Below are positions 16,803-27,067 of a DNA stretch of 64,000 nucleotides, one piece after another. The DNA is from Acidimicrobiaceae bacterium. Lineage in GTDB: Bacteria > Actinomycetota > Acidimicrobiia > Acidimicrobiales > RAAP-2. The translations under genes and the position numbers were made by a program. The stretch spans positions 99,036-163,035 of the forward strand of contig PKWW01000033.1 in the NCBI GenBank assembly GCA_003132165.1, given 5' to 3'. The notes below the pieces were generated by a model. It made no database searches. It had not been told where the DNA came from and saw nothing but the letters and a program-made list of their open reading frames with translations. Every line of letters starts with the position of its first letter. Position 1 is the stretch's first letter.

Positions 16803-17914
16803 GTGACGAGATGAAGCAACCGGGCCGCGTCGGCCGTCTCTATCAGGGCCTCACGAAGATTGACTTCGTCGGTCGCAAGAAGATCTGGTTCACGATCTCG
16901 ATTGTCATCATCGTCCTGGGCCTGGGCTCATTGAGCATTCGTGGTTTCAATCTCGGCATCGACTTCAAGGGCGGCAGCTCGTGGGAGGTGTTGGCACCGA
17001 ACACGTCGATTACGAACGTCACCCACGCGGTTGAAAATGCGGGCCTATCCCAGCCCACGGTCGAGAAGTTGGGCACGGACACCTACCAGGTCTCGGCCGA
17101 CTTGAACGCGTTGTCCTCGGCGAAGCAGTTGAGTGTCACCAACGACGTCGTCAGTGCGCTCGCGAAGGTGGCGGGCGTGAACGCCAATCAAGTCTCGACG
17201 AGCAGCGTCGGGCCGACCTGGGGTGGACAGATCACGAACCGCGCCCTCGAGGCGCTGATCGTGTTCTTCATCGCGGTCGTTGCCTACATCAGCATCCGTT
17301 TCGAGCCCAAGATGGCCGTCGCCGCGTTCATCGCTATGGTGCACGACCTTCTGGTGACGGTGGGCGTGTACTCGCTCTTCGGTTTCCAGATCACGCCGGA
17401 CACGGTGATCGCGATCCTGACGATTCTCGGTTACTCGCTCTACGACACGGTCGTCGTCTTTGACCGAGTGCGCGACAATACCGGAGGCGTCTTGAAGTCG
17501 GGCGACGTCACGTACGGCGAAATGGTCAACCTGTCGATGAACCAGACGCTGGCCCGATCCATCAACACCTCGCTCGTGGCTATCCTGCCCGTGCTCTCGG
17601 TGCTGGTCGTTGGTGCGTACATCCTCGGAGCGACGACACTGCAGAACTACGGTCTGGCCCTGTTCGTCGGCCTCATGAGCGGGGCGTACTCGTCGATCTT
17701 CATCGCGAGCCCGTTGCTCGCAATAATGAAGGAACGTGAGCCTCGCTTCAAGGACCTCGCCGAACGCGTGAAGTCACGCGCCGATCACCGGATCCTGAGC
17801 CCGGCGAGCGCCGCGTTGCTCTCGGGCGAGGGTGCCCAGCGCGCCGTTGGAGTGGCCCGTAGTACCCGCACCACGACGGTCACGCCGCGCGCGCGCAAGC
17901 AGAAACGCCGTTAG
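16799..17914 (+). CDS. secF: Protein translocase subunit SecF
   Basis: A 371-residue partner of SecD. LGIDFKGGSSWEV is the canonical start of the periplasmic domain; six membrane helices include the motif LGYSLYDTVVVFDRVRDN and the SINTSLVAILPVLSVLV region. The basic tail (TVTPRARKQKRR) is long but common in actinobacteria. It overlaps secD by four bases and is followed by the relA promoter. Confidence 0.95.
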   Translation: MSDEMKQPGRVGRLYQGLTKIDFVGRKKIWFTISIVIIVLGLGSLSIRGFNLGIDFKGGSSWEVLAPNTSITNVTHAVENAGLSQPTVEKLGTDTYQVSADLNALSSAKQLSVTNDVVSALAKVAGVNANQVSTSSVGPTWGGQITNRALEALIVFFIAVVAYISIRFEPKMAVAAFIAMVHDLLVTVGVYSLFGFQITPDTVIAILTILGYSLYDTVVVFDRVRDNTGGVLKSGDVTYGEMVNLSMNQTLARSINTSLVAILPVLSVLVVGAYILGATTLQNYGLALFVGLMSGAYSSIFIASPLLAIMKEREPRFKDLAERVKSRADHRILSPASAALLSGEGAQRAVGVARSTRTTTVTPRARKQKRR

Positions 17915-17922
17915 CCCACCGG

Positions 17923-17928
17923 TAGGCT
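17923..17928 (+). promoter_or_regulatory. -10 box of relA (leaderless architecture)
   Basis: TAGGCT, the same hexamer as at pdxS and the VIT1-type gene, is followed by exactly six bases and the relA ATG with no ribosome binding site. Confidence 0.6.
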
Positions 17929-17934
17929 GACTAA

Positions 17935-20148
17935 ATGGTCAGTCTCACCTCGCGATCATCGGCCGATCCCGCGCTGACGAGTTCGATCGAGCGTTTAATC
18001 GCGCGCTTTCTCGAGCACCACGAGGACGGCGAGGTCGAACTGATACGCCGGGCCGGTCTGGTCGCCATCAACGCCCACGAGGGCCAGCTGCGACGCACGG
18101 GCGAGCCCTACGTGACCCACCCCATCGCGGTCGCCGATATCGTCGCCGATCTCGGCTTGGACGAACCCACCATCGCCGCCGCGCTACTGCACGACGCCGT
18201 CGAGGACACCGGCGTCACCACCGAGTGGCTGGCGGCCGAGTTCGGCGAGCAGGTCTCGGCGATCGTGGACGGGGTCACCAAGCTCGACCGACTGGAATTC
18301 GATTCGCGTGAGGCCCAACAGGCCGCCACCATCCGCAAGATGTTCATCGCCATGGCCCAGGACTGGCGGGTGCTGCTCATCAAACTCGCCGACCGGCTGC
18401 ACAACATGCGCACAATCTCGGTGATGCCCATGGCGCGCCAGCGCGCCATCGCCCAGGAGACGCTCGACGTCTACGCGCCGCTCGCGCACCGCCTCGGCGT
18501 CCAGCAGGTGAAGTGGCAGTTGGAGGACCTCAGTTTCGCCACCCTGCACCCGAAGCGCTACGCGGAAATCGAGCAGATGGTCGCCGCGCGCCAGCCCGAA
18601 CGCGAGGCGTACCTGAAAGAGGTCATGGAGGCCCTCATCGACAAGCTCGACAGCTTCTCCATCAAGGCCGAAGTGCGGGGTCGACCGAAGCACCTGTGGA
18701 GCATCTACGAGAAGATGGTCGTCGGGGGCAAGGAGTTCGACGAGATCTTCGACCTCGTGGGACTGCGCGTTATCGTCGACGAGGAGCGTGACTGCTGGGC
18801 GGTACTCGGGGCGATTCACGCCCTCTGGTCACCGGTGCAGGGCCGTTTCAAGGACTACATCAACTCGCCCAAGTTCAACCTGTACCAGTCGCTGCACACG
18901 ACGGTGATCGGTCCTCGCGGCAAGTCCGTCGAGGTCCAGGTCCGCAACCAGGAGATGCACCGACGTGCCGAGTTCGGCGTCGCGGCCCATTGGGGCTACA
19001 AGGAGGGCGCGTCGAGCAAGGAGATCGCGTGGATGCAGCGCCTCGCCGACGTCGAAGAGGAAGAGGCTGATCCGATTGCGTTCCTCGAGGCGCTAAAGCT
19101 CGACCTCGGCCAAGACGAGGTGTACGTCTTCACGCCCAAGGGTCGGGTGATCGCCCTGATCGAGGGCGCGACGACAATCGACTTCGCCTACGCCGTCCAC
19201 ACCGAGGTCGGTCACCACTGCGTGGGCGCGAAGGTGAACGGTCGGCTCGCGCCGCTCGATACCGTGCTGCACTCGGCCGACGTCGTCGAGATCGTCACCA
19301 GCAAGAACGATTCGTCGGGCCCGTCGAGGGACTGGCTGAGCATCGCCAGGTCCTCGCGCGCGAAGTCCAAGATCCGCCAGTGGTTCCAGCGCGAACGGCG
19401 CGAGGACGCGATCGAAGGTGGTCGTGAGGAGCTGATCAAGGCCCTTCGCCGTGAGGGACTGCCCGTCGCCACCTCCATGTCCTCGAGCGCGCTCGCCGCC
19501 GTGATCACGTCCATGAACCTCGACGACCTCGACGCGCTGTTCATGGCGATCGACTCGAATCAGATCTCCGCGCTCGCGGTCGTGCAGCGGCTCAGTCGCG
19601 AACTGCACGGCGGTGAGACCGAGCAGCAACTACCCACGACAGTCACGAGGACCGCACGGTCGAGTCGCAACGCGCGCCGCTCGCCGGGCGTCTACGTGGA
19701 GGGCCTCGACGACGTCATGATCCACCTGGCACGATGCTGCTCGCCGGTGCCGGGCGATGCGATCATGGGTTTCATCACCCAGGGGCGCGGTGTGTCCGTG
19801 CACCGCGACGACTGCTCGAACGCGGTCGCGCTCGCGAACCGACTGGGCGAGCGGATCATCGACGTCGAATGGGACGGTTCGACCGGCGGCCAGTACCGCT
19901 GCGTGCTCGAGGTGATGGCCTTTGACCGCTCGCGGCTTCTCCTGGACGTCTCCAAGGTCGTCGCCGAGTACCACCTCAACATCATCTCGAGCAGTTCGGC
20001 GACGTCGGGGTCGCGTATCGTGCGGATGATCTTCGACGTCGAACTCGCCGATCCGACGCACCTCAGTAGTCTCTTGGCGGCGCTGAAGGGCGTCGACGGC
20101 GTCTTTGACGCCTTCCGTCAACTACCGGGACATAACAAGACCTCATGA
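17935..20148 (+). CDS. relA: Bifunctional (p)ppGpp synthetase/hydrolase Rel
   Basis: A 737-residue stringent-response enzyme. The HD hydrolase domain (about 45-200) keeps YVTHPIAVAD and LLHDAVEDT; the synthetase domain (about 235-390) has RGRPKHLWSIYEKM and RFKD, the RxKD form usual in dual-function enzymes; TGS (about 395-460, VYVFTPKGRVIALIEGATTIDFAYAVHT) and a C-terminal ACT domain (about 660-735) follow. Both active sites look intact, so it probably makes and degrades (p)ppGpp. The predicted transcript is leaderless. It overlaps hisS by four bases. Confidence 0.96.
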   Translation: MVSLTSRSSADPALTSSIERLIARFLEHHEDGEVELIRRAGLVAINAHEGQLRRTGEPYVTHPIAVADIVADLGLDEPTIAAALLHDAVEDTGVTTEWLAAEFGEQVSAIVDGVTKLDRLEFDSREAQQAATIRKMFIAMAQDWRVLLIKLADRLHNMRTISVMPMARQRAIAQETLDVYAPLAHRLGVQQVKWQLEDLSFATLHPKRYAEIEQMVAARQPEREAYLKEVMEALIDKLDSFSIKAEVRGRPKHLWSIYEKMVVGGKEFDEIFDLVGLRVIVDEERDCWAVLGAIHALWSPVQGRFKDYINSPKFNLYQSLHTTVIGPRGKSVEVQVRNQEMHRRAEFGVAAHWGYKEGASSKEIAWMQRLADVEEEEADPIAFLEALKLDLGQDEVYVFTPKGRVIALIEGATTIDFAYAVHTEVGHHCVGAKVNGRLAPLDTVLHSADVVEIVTSKNDSSGPSRDWLSIARSSRAKSKIRQWFQRERREDAIEGGREELIKALRREGLPVATSMSSSALAAVITSMNLDDLDALFMAIDSNQISALAVVQRLSRELHGGETEQQLPTTVTRTARSSRNARRSPGVYVEGLDDVMIHLARCCSPVPGDAIMGFITQGRGVSVHRDDCSNAVALANRLGERIIDVEWDGSTGGQYRCVLEVMAFDRSRLLLDVSKVVAEYHLNIISSSSATSGSRIVRMIFDVELADPTHLSSLLAALKGVDGVFDAFRQLPGHNKTS

Positions 20149-21431
20149 GCGAACACGTGTCATCCTTTCAGGCGCCGACGGGGACCCACGACGTCCTCGG
20201 CCCGGCATCGGCCCAGTGGGAGGGACTGGTCGCCATTTTCGCCGACTTCGCCTATCGTTACGGCTTCTCGCTCGTGATCTCGCCGCTCTTCGAAGACGTC
20301 GGTGTCTTCAACCGGGGCATCGGCGAGCACAGCGATGTCGCGAAGAAGGAGATGTACGTCTTCGAGGACCGCGGAGGAAGGACCTACGCGCTGCGCCCCG
20401 AGGGGACCGCCTCGGTCGTTCGCGCCTTCGTCCAACACCAGCCGACGACACCGTGGAAGGCGTGGTACGTGACGCCCGCGTTCCGCTACGAACGCCCCCA
20501 GGCGGGCCGCTTTCGCCAGCACCACCAGTTAGGTGTCGAGGTGCTGGGTACCGACGACCCCGCTGTCGACGTCGAGGTGATCACCCTCGCGTGGCGCTTC
20601 TATGAGGCGATCGGACTGCGGCGCGTACGCCTGCTGATCAATTCGATGGGCCACGACGAATGTCGTAGTGCCTACGTGGAACTGCTGCGGGAGCACCTAC
20701 GAGACAACGTGCTCTCACTGTGCGACGAACACCGCAAGGTGTGGAACGAGAATCCGTTGCGCGTGCTCGACTGCAAGAAGGACGAGTGCGTAGCGGTCAC
20801 TTCGCGGGGACCCATGCTGCCCGACCACCTCTGCGACGATTGCCGCGAGCACTTCGCCGCCGTGGTCGCGGGTCTCTTCTCACTCGGCATCGAAACGACG
20901 CTCGCGCCGCGGCTCGTGCGGGGTTTCGACTACTACACGCGCACCACGTTCGAATTCGTCGCCGACGCTCTCGACGGCGCCCAGAACGCCATCGGCGGGG
21001 GAGGGCGCTATGACAAGCTCGCCGAGCAGTTGGGTGGCAAGCCCACGAGCGGCATTGGTTTTGGCACCGGCATCGAGCGCCTGCTGCTCACGCGCGCGGC
21101 GGAGAACCCCCATGCACCTGACCTGGTGAACCGCGAACTCGACGTCTTCGTCGTCGACACGACGGGTGAGGACTCTGCGACGGTCCTGCTCGATACGCTG
21201 CGCCAGACCGGTCTCGCCGCCGACCGCGCCTACGACGGACGCTCCATGAAGTCCCAGATGAAGGTGGCCGACAAGTCCGGCGCGCGTTTCGCACTGCTGA
21301 TCGGGCCCCAGGAGCTCGCCGCCGGCGAGGTTACGATTAGGGACCTACGCAGTGACAATTTCGAGCAGGCTCAGCAACGGGTCGCCAGGGCCGATGTCGT
21401 CGCCGTGATCGCCGACCTACTTAGTAAGTGA
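20145..21431 (+). CDS. hisS: Histidyl-tRNA synthetase
   Basis: A 428-residue class II synthetase. PTGTHDVLGP at the N-terminus, motif 2 FRYERPQAGRFRQHHQLG, the histidine motif LVRGFDYYTRTTFEF, motif 3 GIGFGTGIERLLL and an anticodon-binding C-terminal domain are all present. Length is normal. The ATG overlaps the relA stop (ATGA) and the TGA overlaps the aspS start, continuing the operon. Confidence 0.96.
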   Translation: MSEHVSSFQAPTGTHDVLGPASAQWEGLVAIFADFAYRYGFSLVISPLFEDVGVFNRGIGEHSDVAKKEMYVFEDRGGRTYALRPEGTASVVRAFVQHQPTTPWKAWYVTPAFRYERPQAGRFRQHHQLGVEVLGTDDPAVDVEVITLAWRFYEAIGLRRVRLLINSMGHDECRSAYVELLREHLRDNVLSLCDEHRKVWNENPLRVLDCKKDECVAVTSRGPMLPDHLCDDCREHFAAVVAGLFSLGIETTLAPRLVRGFDYYTRTTFEFVADALDGAQNAIGGGGRYDKLAEQLGGKPTSGIGFGTGIERLLLTRAAENPHAPDLVNRELDVFVVDTTGEDSATVLLDTLRQTGLAADRAYDGRSMKSQMKVADKSGARFALLIGPQELAAGEVTIRDLRSDNFEQAQQRVARADVVAVIADLLSK

Positions 21432-23182
21432 TGTGGACAATGCCGAAGAACCATGAAGCCACGAGCATGCGTGACCTGCTGTGCGCGTCGATCGACCGAT
21501 CGATGACCGGTTCGGTCGTGACCGTCTGCGGGTGGGTCGCCAAGCGTCGTGAGCACGGCGAGCACCTCGCGTTCCTCGACGTGCGCGATCGCTCGGGCAT
21601 CGTCCAGGCGGTCGTGGACGGGTCGGTCGACGTGCGCTCCGAGTACGTCGTGCGCATCACCGGCACCGTCTCGGGGCGCCCCGAAGGGACCGTCAACGAC
21701 CGCCTGGCCACCGGTGCGATCGAACTCTCGGACTGCACGGTCGAGATCCTCGCCGCCGCCGAACCGCCGCCCTTCCAGCTCGACGACCGCAACGACATCG
21801 ACGAGCAGGTGCGACTGCGCTACCGCTTTCTCGACATCCGCCGCGAGAAGATGCAGCGCAACCTTCGCCTTCGTGCGGCCGTCAACGCCACCCTGCGTCG
21901 CGCCATGGACGCCCAGGGCTTCTGTGAGGTGGAGACGCCGCTTCTCTGGGCACCGACGCCCGAAGGGGCGCGTGAGTTCGTCGTTCCCTCACGACTGCAC
22001 CCGGGCGAGTTCTACGTCCTTCCCCAGAGCCCCCAGATCGCCAAGCAGTTACTCATGGTCGGCGGTTTCGACCGGTACTACCAGATTGCGCGGTGTCTGC
22101 GTGACGAGGACCTGCGTGCGGATCGCCAGTTCGAGTTCACCCAGTTGGACCTCGAGGCGAGTTTCGTCACCCAGGACGACATCCTGGCGTTCGTCGCCGA
22201 AGCGGTGCTCGACGCCGCCGAGGCGGCGACGGGTGTTCGTCCGGGCACCATTGGCTCGATGACCTGGGCCGAGGCTCTCGACCTCTACGGCACCGACAAA
22301 CCCGACCTGCGTTTCGCCATGGTCCTCCAGGATCTGTCCGCCGCGTTCGCCAACACCGAGGTGAAAGCCTTTAGCGCGCCGACCGTGAAGGCGTTGCGCG
22401 TACCCGGTGGCGCGAGTTTCTCGCGCAGCAAGCTGGACCAGTTGACCGAGCAGGCCAAGAGCCTTGGGGCGAAGGGTCTCGCGTGGTTCCGCATCACCGA
22501 GGACGGCATCGACTCGCCGCTCGCCCGCTTCTTGAACGAGGAGGAGACCCGGGTCATTGCCCGCGTCGACGACGCCCAGGTCGGCGACATTGTCTTGTGC
22601 GTCGCTGACGAGTACACCCTCGCCTGCAAGGTGCTCGGGACGTTGCGTGGGGCGCTCGGATCACCACCCGTGAGCGAGGGACCCCACCACTACGTCTGGA
22701 TCACCGAGTTCCCCATGTTCGAAGGAATCGACGAAGACGGCCATCTGATGGCGGCCCACCACCCCTTCACCATGCCCCACCCCGACGACCTCGACCTGAT
22801 CGAGACCGACCCCTTGAAGGTTCGCAGCCAGGCGTACGACTTGGTACTGAACGGCTGGGAACTTGGTAGCGGTTCGGTGCGTATCCACCGAGCGGACATC
22901 CAGTCACGCATCTTCAAGGCGCTCGGTATCAGTGACGAGGAGGCGGACAACCGCTTCGGATTCCTGCTTGGTGCCTTCAAGTACGGCGCGCCGCCCCACG
23001 CGGGCTTCGCCTTCGGCATCGACCGGTTGGTGGCGATCTTCGCGGGCGAGGAGAACATTCGCGAGGTCATTGCGTACCCGAAGACCCAGTCGGGCAACGA
23101 CCTCATGACCGGCGCGCCCAAGGACATCACCGACCGCCAGAAGCGCGACCTGCGTATCAAGATCGCCGCGAAAGGTTCGTGA
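21431..23182 (+). CDS. aspS: Aspartyl-tRNA synthetase
   Basis: A 583-residue class IIb synthetase: OB-fold anticodon domain (about 20-110, including VVTVCGWVAKRREHG and FLDVRDRSGIVQ), motif 2 YYQIARCLRDEDLRADRQFEFTQLDLE, the bacterial GAD insertion (about 290-420) and motif 3 FAFGIDRLVAIFAG. Whether it also charges tRNA-Asn cannot be decided here. I use ATG 21431 (one-base overlap with hisS); the in-frame GTG 21428 is equally possible and adds one residue. Confidence 0.95.
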   Translation: MWTMPKNHEATSMRDLLCASIDRSMTGSVVTVCGWVAKRREHGEHLAFLDVRDRSGIVQAVVDGSVDVRSEYVVRITGTVSGRPEGTVNDRLATGAIELSDCTVEILAAAEPPPFQLDDRNDIDEQVRLRYRFLDIRREKMQRNLRLRAAVNATLRRAMDAQGFCEVETPLLWAPTPEGAREFVVPSRLHPGEFYVLPQSPQIAKQLLMVGGFDRYYQIARCLRDEDLRADRQFEFTQLDLEASFVTQDDILAFVAEAVLDAAEAATGVRPGTIGSMTWAEALDLYGTDKPDLRFAMVLQDLSAAFANTEVKAFSAPTVKALRVPGGASFSRSKLDQLTEQAKSLGAKGLAWFRITEDGIDSPLARFLNEEETRVIARVDDAQVGDIVLCVADEYTLACKVLGTLRGALGSPPVSEGPHHYVWITEFPMFEGIDEDGHLMAAHHPFTMPHPDDLDLIETDPLKVRSQAYDLVLNGWELGSGSVRIHRADIQSRIFKALGISDEEADNRFGFLLGAFKYGAPPHAGFAFGIDRLVAIFAGEENIREVIAYPKTQSGNDLMTGAPKDITDRQKRDLRIKIAAKGS

Positions 23183-23218
23183 GTTACGTCTCTCTTTGAC
23201 GACGCAATCGCCCAGCGT

Positions 23219-24505
23219 TTGAAGGAGGCCGCGCCACTCGCGCAATTGCTGCGCCCGAGGACCCTCGACGACGTGGTCGGTCAGGACCACCTCGTCGGAC
23301 CTGAAGGCCCGCTTCGCCGCTTCGTCGAGGCGAAGCAATTGACCTCGATGATCCTGTGGGGACCGGCGGGTACCGGCAAGACGACGCTCGCACGGATCGT
23401 GGCGAGTTCGGCGGGATACGCCGAAGAAAGCCTCTCGGCGGTGAACGGAGGGGTGAAGGATGTGCGTGAGGCGCTGGTGCGGGCCCGAGAGCGACTGGGC
23501 GAACGTGGTCAGCGCACGGTGCTCTTCATCGACGAGGTGCACCGTTTCAACAAGGCCCAGCAGGATCTGTTGCTACCCGCCACCGAATCGGGCGAGATCG
23601 TGCTGATTGGCGCGACGACCGAGAACCCCTATTTCGAGGTGAACGCCGCCTTGATGAGTCGCTGCACGCTCTGGCGACTGCACAGCCTTTCCGAGCACGA
23701 CATCGCCGTTCTCTGTCGCCGCGGTGCGACGCTACGCGGTGTGGATCTCTCCGATGAGGCGTTGGCAGCACTCACGGGATCGGCCGATGGCGACGCCCGC
23801 TCGGCGCTGACGACGCTCGACACCGCGATCATCCTCGCGAGGGCCGAAGGTGACGTGTCGGTCAGCGCGCAGCACGTGTCGATGGCCCGCGACGGGCGCC
23901 TCTACCATCAGTCGCGCGATACGCACTACGACCAGGTCAGTGCTCTGATCAAGTCGATCAGGGGCTCGGACCCCGATGCCGCGCTCTACTGGCTCGTGAC
24001 CCTGCTCGAGAGCGGCGAGAGTGCGCGCTTTCTTGCCCGACGCCTCGTAATCCTCGCGAGCGAGGACGTCGGGCTCGCCGAGCCTACGGGACTCCTGATC
24101 GCCGAAGCCTGCGCGCGAGCGGTCGAATTCGTGGGACTTCCCGAGGCGCGACTCAACCTGGCCCACGCCACGCTCGCGCTCGCGCTCGCACCCAAGAGCA
24201 ACTCGGTCACCCGAGCCCTCGGCGCGGCGACCGCTGCGGTACAGGCGGGCGGTCTGGCGGAGGTGCCCGACCACTTGCGCGACGCGCACTACGCGGGTGC
24301 GAAGGACCTGGGCTTCGGCCATGGTTACGACTACCCGCACGATTTCGAAGGCGGCTGGGTGGACCAGACGTACCTGCCCGCAGCATTGGTGGGCTCGCGC
24401 TTCTACGAACCCTCCTCCTACGGTCGCGAGCGAGCCCTTGTCGAACAGTGGCGTGAACGCACCGGCGCGGCCCAACTGGTGAACCCTGTGCCGCCGGTAG
24501 AGTAA
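23219..24505 (+). CDS. rarA: Replication-associated recombination protein RarA (MgsA)
   Basis: A 428-residue AAA+ ATPase of the RarA/WRNIP1 family acting at stalled forks. [17 protein letters not shown], Walker [13 protein letters not shown], Walker [17 protein letters not shown], sensor [12 protein letters not shown] and the C-terminal SVTRALGAA and [16 protein letters not shown] motifs are present. The TTG start has no ribosome binding site and is doubtful: codons upstream in the same frame read SLFDDAIAQR, homologous-looking sequence usual at RarA N-termini, yet no standard start codon precedes them. See the separate finding. Confidence 0.9.
   Translation: MKEAAPLAQLLRPRTLDDVVGQDHLVGPEGPLRRFVEAKQLTSMILWGPAGTGKTTLARIVASSAGYAEESLSAVNGGVKDVREALVRARERLGERGQRTVLFIDEVHRFNKAQQDLLLPATESGEIVLIGATTENPYFEVNAALMSRCTLWRLHSLSEHDIAVLCRRGATLRGVDLSDEALAALTGSADGDARSALTTLDTAIILARAEGDVSVSAQHVSMARDGRLYHQSRDTHYDQVSALIKSIRGSDPDAALYWLVTLLESGESARFLARRLVILASEDVGLAEPTGLLIAEACARAVEFVGLPEARLNLAHATLALALAPKSNSVTRALGAATAAVQAGGLAEVPDHLRDAHYAGAKDLGFGHGYDYPHDFEGGWVDQTYLPAALVGSRFYEPSSYGRERALVEQWRERTGAAQLVNPVPPVE
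24498..24503 (+). promoter_or_regulatory. -10 box of alaS (leaderless architecture)
   Basis: TAGAGT overlaps the rarA stop region and is followed by seven bases and the alaS GTG. No ribosome binding site is present. Confidence 0.5.
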
Positions 24506-24510
24506 TTGCC

Positions 24511-27060
24511 GTGGAAGCAGCCCAACTTCGTTCTATTTTCCTTGATTACTTCGTCTCGAACGGTCACACGATCGTCCCCTCGGCGAGCCTGATCCCCCAC
24601 GACCCGTCACTCTTGTTCACGGTTGCGGGCATGGTGCCGTTCAAGCCGTATTTCCTGGGTGAGGAGATCCCGGCCTTCAACCGGGCTGTCAGCATTCAAA
24701 AGTGCTTTCGCGCGCCCGACATCGACATTATCGGCACGACGCAACGTCATCTGACGTTCTTCGAGATGATGGGCAACTTCTCGTTCGGCGACTACTTCAA
24801 AGAGGGTGCCATCAAGTACGCGTGGGGCCTGATCACCGAGGGCCTGGGACTCGACCCCGAGCGCCTATGGGTAACCGTGCACAATTCGGACGACGTCGCC
24901 GAAGAGCTCTGGCGCGATCTCATCGGGGTTCGTCCCGAGCGGATCCAGCGCCTCGACGAGGACAATTTCTGGGACATGGGTGACACCGGGCCGTGCGGGC
25001 CGTGCTCGGAGATCTTCTTCGACAAGGGCGAGGTCTTCGGGCCGGGCGGGGGGCCGGCCGTGAACGACGGCGACCGCTTCGTCGAGTTCTGGAACCTGGT
25101 GTTCATGCAGTACGAGAAGGGTCCCGGCGGGTCCATGACCGAGTTACCGAGGCAGAACATCGACACCGGCTCGGGCTTCGAGCGAGTGCTGGCCATTCTG
25201 AACGGTGTCGAATCGGTGTTCGCGACTGATCTGTTCGCGCCGCTGCTCGATACCGCGGCTCGCGCCCTGAAGACCCCCTACGGCTCGAACGAGCAGACCG
25301 ACGTCGCCATCCGTCGCATTGCCGACCACGGGCGGGCCATGACGATGCTCGTGTCCGACGGCGTGCTGCCCTCGAACGAGGGTCGCGGCTACGTGCTTCG
25401 TCGGATCATCCGTCGCGCCATCCTCGCCGCACGGCGCGCCGGTTCCGAGGCGCCGTTGACGGCCTCGCTGGTCGACGCCACCGTCGAGAAGATGGGGACC
25501 GCCTACCCCGTGCTGGTGAAGGACCGCGATCTGATCGTCGAGGTGCTCGAACGCGAGGAAGCGGGCTTCGCGCGCACCCTACGTACCGGCATGTCGCTGC
25601 TCGAGGAGGCGCGTGACGAGGTACTGGCGTCGGGCTCGACGGTGTTCCCGGGCGACGTGGCGTTCAAACTGCACGACACCCACGGTTTCCCCATTGAACT
25701 CACCGACGAGATCGCCGGCGAATCCGGACTCAGCGTCGAACGCGGGGCGTTCGACACGGCCATGGCTGAACAGCGCGCGCGAGCCCGCGCGGCTTCGAAG
25801 GCGTTGAATCTCGCCGATGAAGTGCAGTATCGCGAACTTGTCGAGCGCCACGGCACGACCGAGTTCGTGGGGCGCGACTACACCCGCTACAGCGTCGAAA
25901 CCACGGTGCTGGCGTTACTCGTTGGTGAGGACGGCACCAGTGAGTTATTTCTCGACTCGACGCCGTTCTACGCCGAGTCTGGTGGCCAGGTGGGTGACAC
26001 CGGGGTCATCGTCACCGAGACCGGTCGCTTCGATGTCCTCGACACCCAGAACGTCGCGGGGGGACTCTTCGCGCACCGTGGACGGGTCACTGGCGAAGTC
26101 CTGCCGGGCCAGGCGGCGGTCGCCACCATTGACCCCGAGCGTCGCGAGGCGACGCGCCGCAACCACACGGCGACGCATCTCTTGCACGCGGCGCTGCGCT
26201 CGGTGCTCGGCGACCACGTGCGTCAGCAGGGTTCCTACGTCGGACCCGACCGTCTGCGTTTTGACTTCTCCCACAGTTCGGGCCTCTTGGAGGGCGAACT
26301 CTCGGAGATCCTGACCATAGTGAACACCGACGTCGTCGTGAACGAAGGTGTCGAGACCGTGCAGACCACCAAGCAGGAAGCCGAGAAGATGGGCGCGGTC
26401 GCGTTCTTCGGGGACAAGTACGGCGACCGCGTGCGCGTGGTGCGTGCGGGCTCGCACAGTCTCGAGTTCTGCGGCGGGACGCACGTGGACCGTTTGGGTG
26501 ACATCGGCCAGATTCAGGTCGTGAGCGAGACCTCGATCGGTTCGAACACCCGACGTATCGAGGCCGTCAGCGGCCTGGGCGCCTTCCGTCGCAGTCACGA
26601 GATGGAGAGCGCACTGAGTTCGGTCGCGACGCTGCTGAAGGTCGCCTCGGACGACGTGGTGCCCGCACTGGAACGGCTCTTCGAACGACAGCGCGAGATG
26701 GAGAAGGACGTCGCGGCACTGCGTCAAGCCCAGTTGTCATCCTTCGCCGAGCAGTTGCACGCCAAGAGTTCGGGTGACGTGCTGGTCGCGCGCGTGGACG
26801 GTTATCCCGGCGAACAGTTACGCACTCTCGCCCAGGACCTCCAGCACCGCGGACGCCGTGTGGTGGTGCTGGTCGGCGAGAGCGGCGAGAAGGTGGCCAT
26901 CGCGGTCGCGACCGATGAGTCGCTCGACGCCCAGGGCACGGTCAAATCCCTCGCCGCACTCGTGGGCGGCGGCGGCGGCGGATCAGCTCGCCTGGCGCTG
27001 GCGGGTGGTCGTGACGCGTCCAGCATCGACAAGGTACTGAGCGCGGCTGCGGCGCTCTAG
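24511..27060 (+). CDS. alaS: Alanyl-tRNA synthetase
   Basis: An 849-residue class II synthetase. The aminoacylation domain (about 1-440) includes HDPSLLFTVAGMVPFKPYF, FFEMMGNFSFGDYFK and GRGYVLRRIIRRA. The editing domain (about 550-710) keeps the zinc residues in RNHTATHLLHAAL and the CGGTHVDRLG pair. A C-terminal C-Ala domain ends with a glycine-rich GGGGGG stretch. It is slightly shorter than many homologues. GTG is the start. Confidence 0.97.
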   Translation: MEAAQLRSIFLDYFVSNGHTIVPSASLIPHDPSLLFTVAGMVPFKPYFLGEEIPAFNRAVSIQKCFRAPDIDIIGTTQRHLTFFEMMGNFSFGDYFKEGAIKYAWGLITEGLGLDPERLWVTVHNSDDVAEELWRDLIGVRPERIQRLDEDNFWDMGDTGPCGPCSEIFFDKGEVFGPGGGPAVNDGDRFVEFWNLVFMQYEKGPGGSMTELPRQNIDTGSGFERVLAILNGVESVFATDLFAPLLDTAARALKTPYGSNEQTDVAIRRIADHGRAMTMLVSDGVLPSNEGRGYVLRRIIRRAILAARRAGSEAPLTASLVDATVEKMGTAYPVLVKDRDLIVEVLEREEAGFARTLRTGMSLLEEARDEVLASGSTVFPGDVAFKLHDTHGFPIELTDEIAGESGLSVERGAFDTAMAEQRARARAASKALNLADEVQYRELVERHGTTEFVGRDYTRYSVETTVLALLVGEDGTSELFLDSTPFYAESGGQVGDTGVIVTETGRFDVLDTQNVAGGLFAHRGRVTGEVLPGQAAVATIDPERREATRRNHTATHLLHAALRSVLGDHVRQQGSYVGPDRLRFDFSHSSGLLEGELSEILTIVNTDVVVNEGVETVQTTKQEAEKMGAVAFFGDKYGDRVRVVRAGSHSLEFCGGTHVDRLGDIGQIQVVSETSIGSNTRRIEAVSGLGAFRRSHEMESALSSVATLLKVASDDVVPALERLFERQREMEKDVAALRQAQLSSFAEQLHAKSSGDVLVARVDGYPGEQLRTLAQDLQHRGRRVVVLVGESGEKVAIAVATDESLDAQGTVKSLAALVGGGGGGSARLALAGGRDASSIDKVLSAAAAL

Positions 27061-27067
27061 CAACGCC

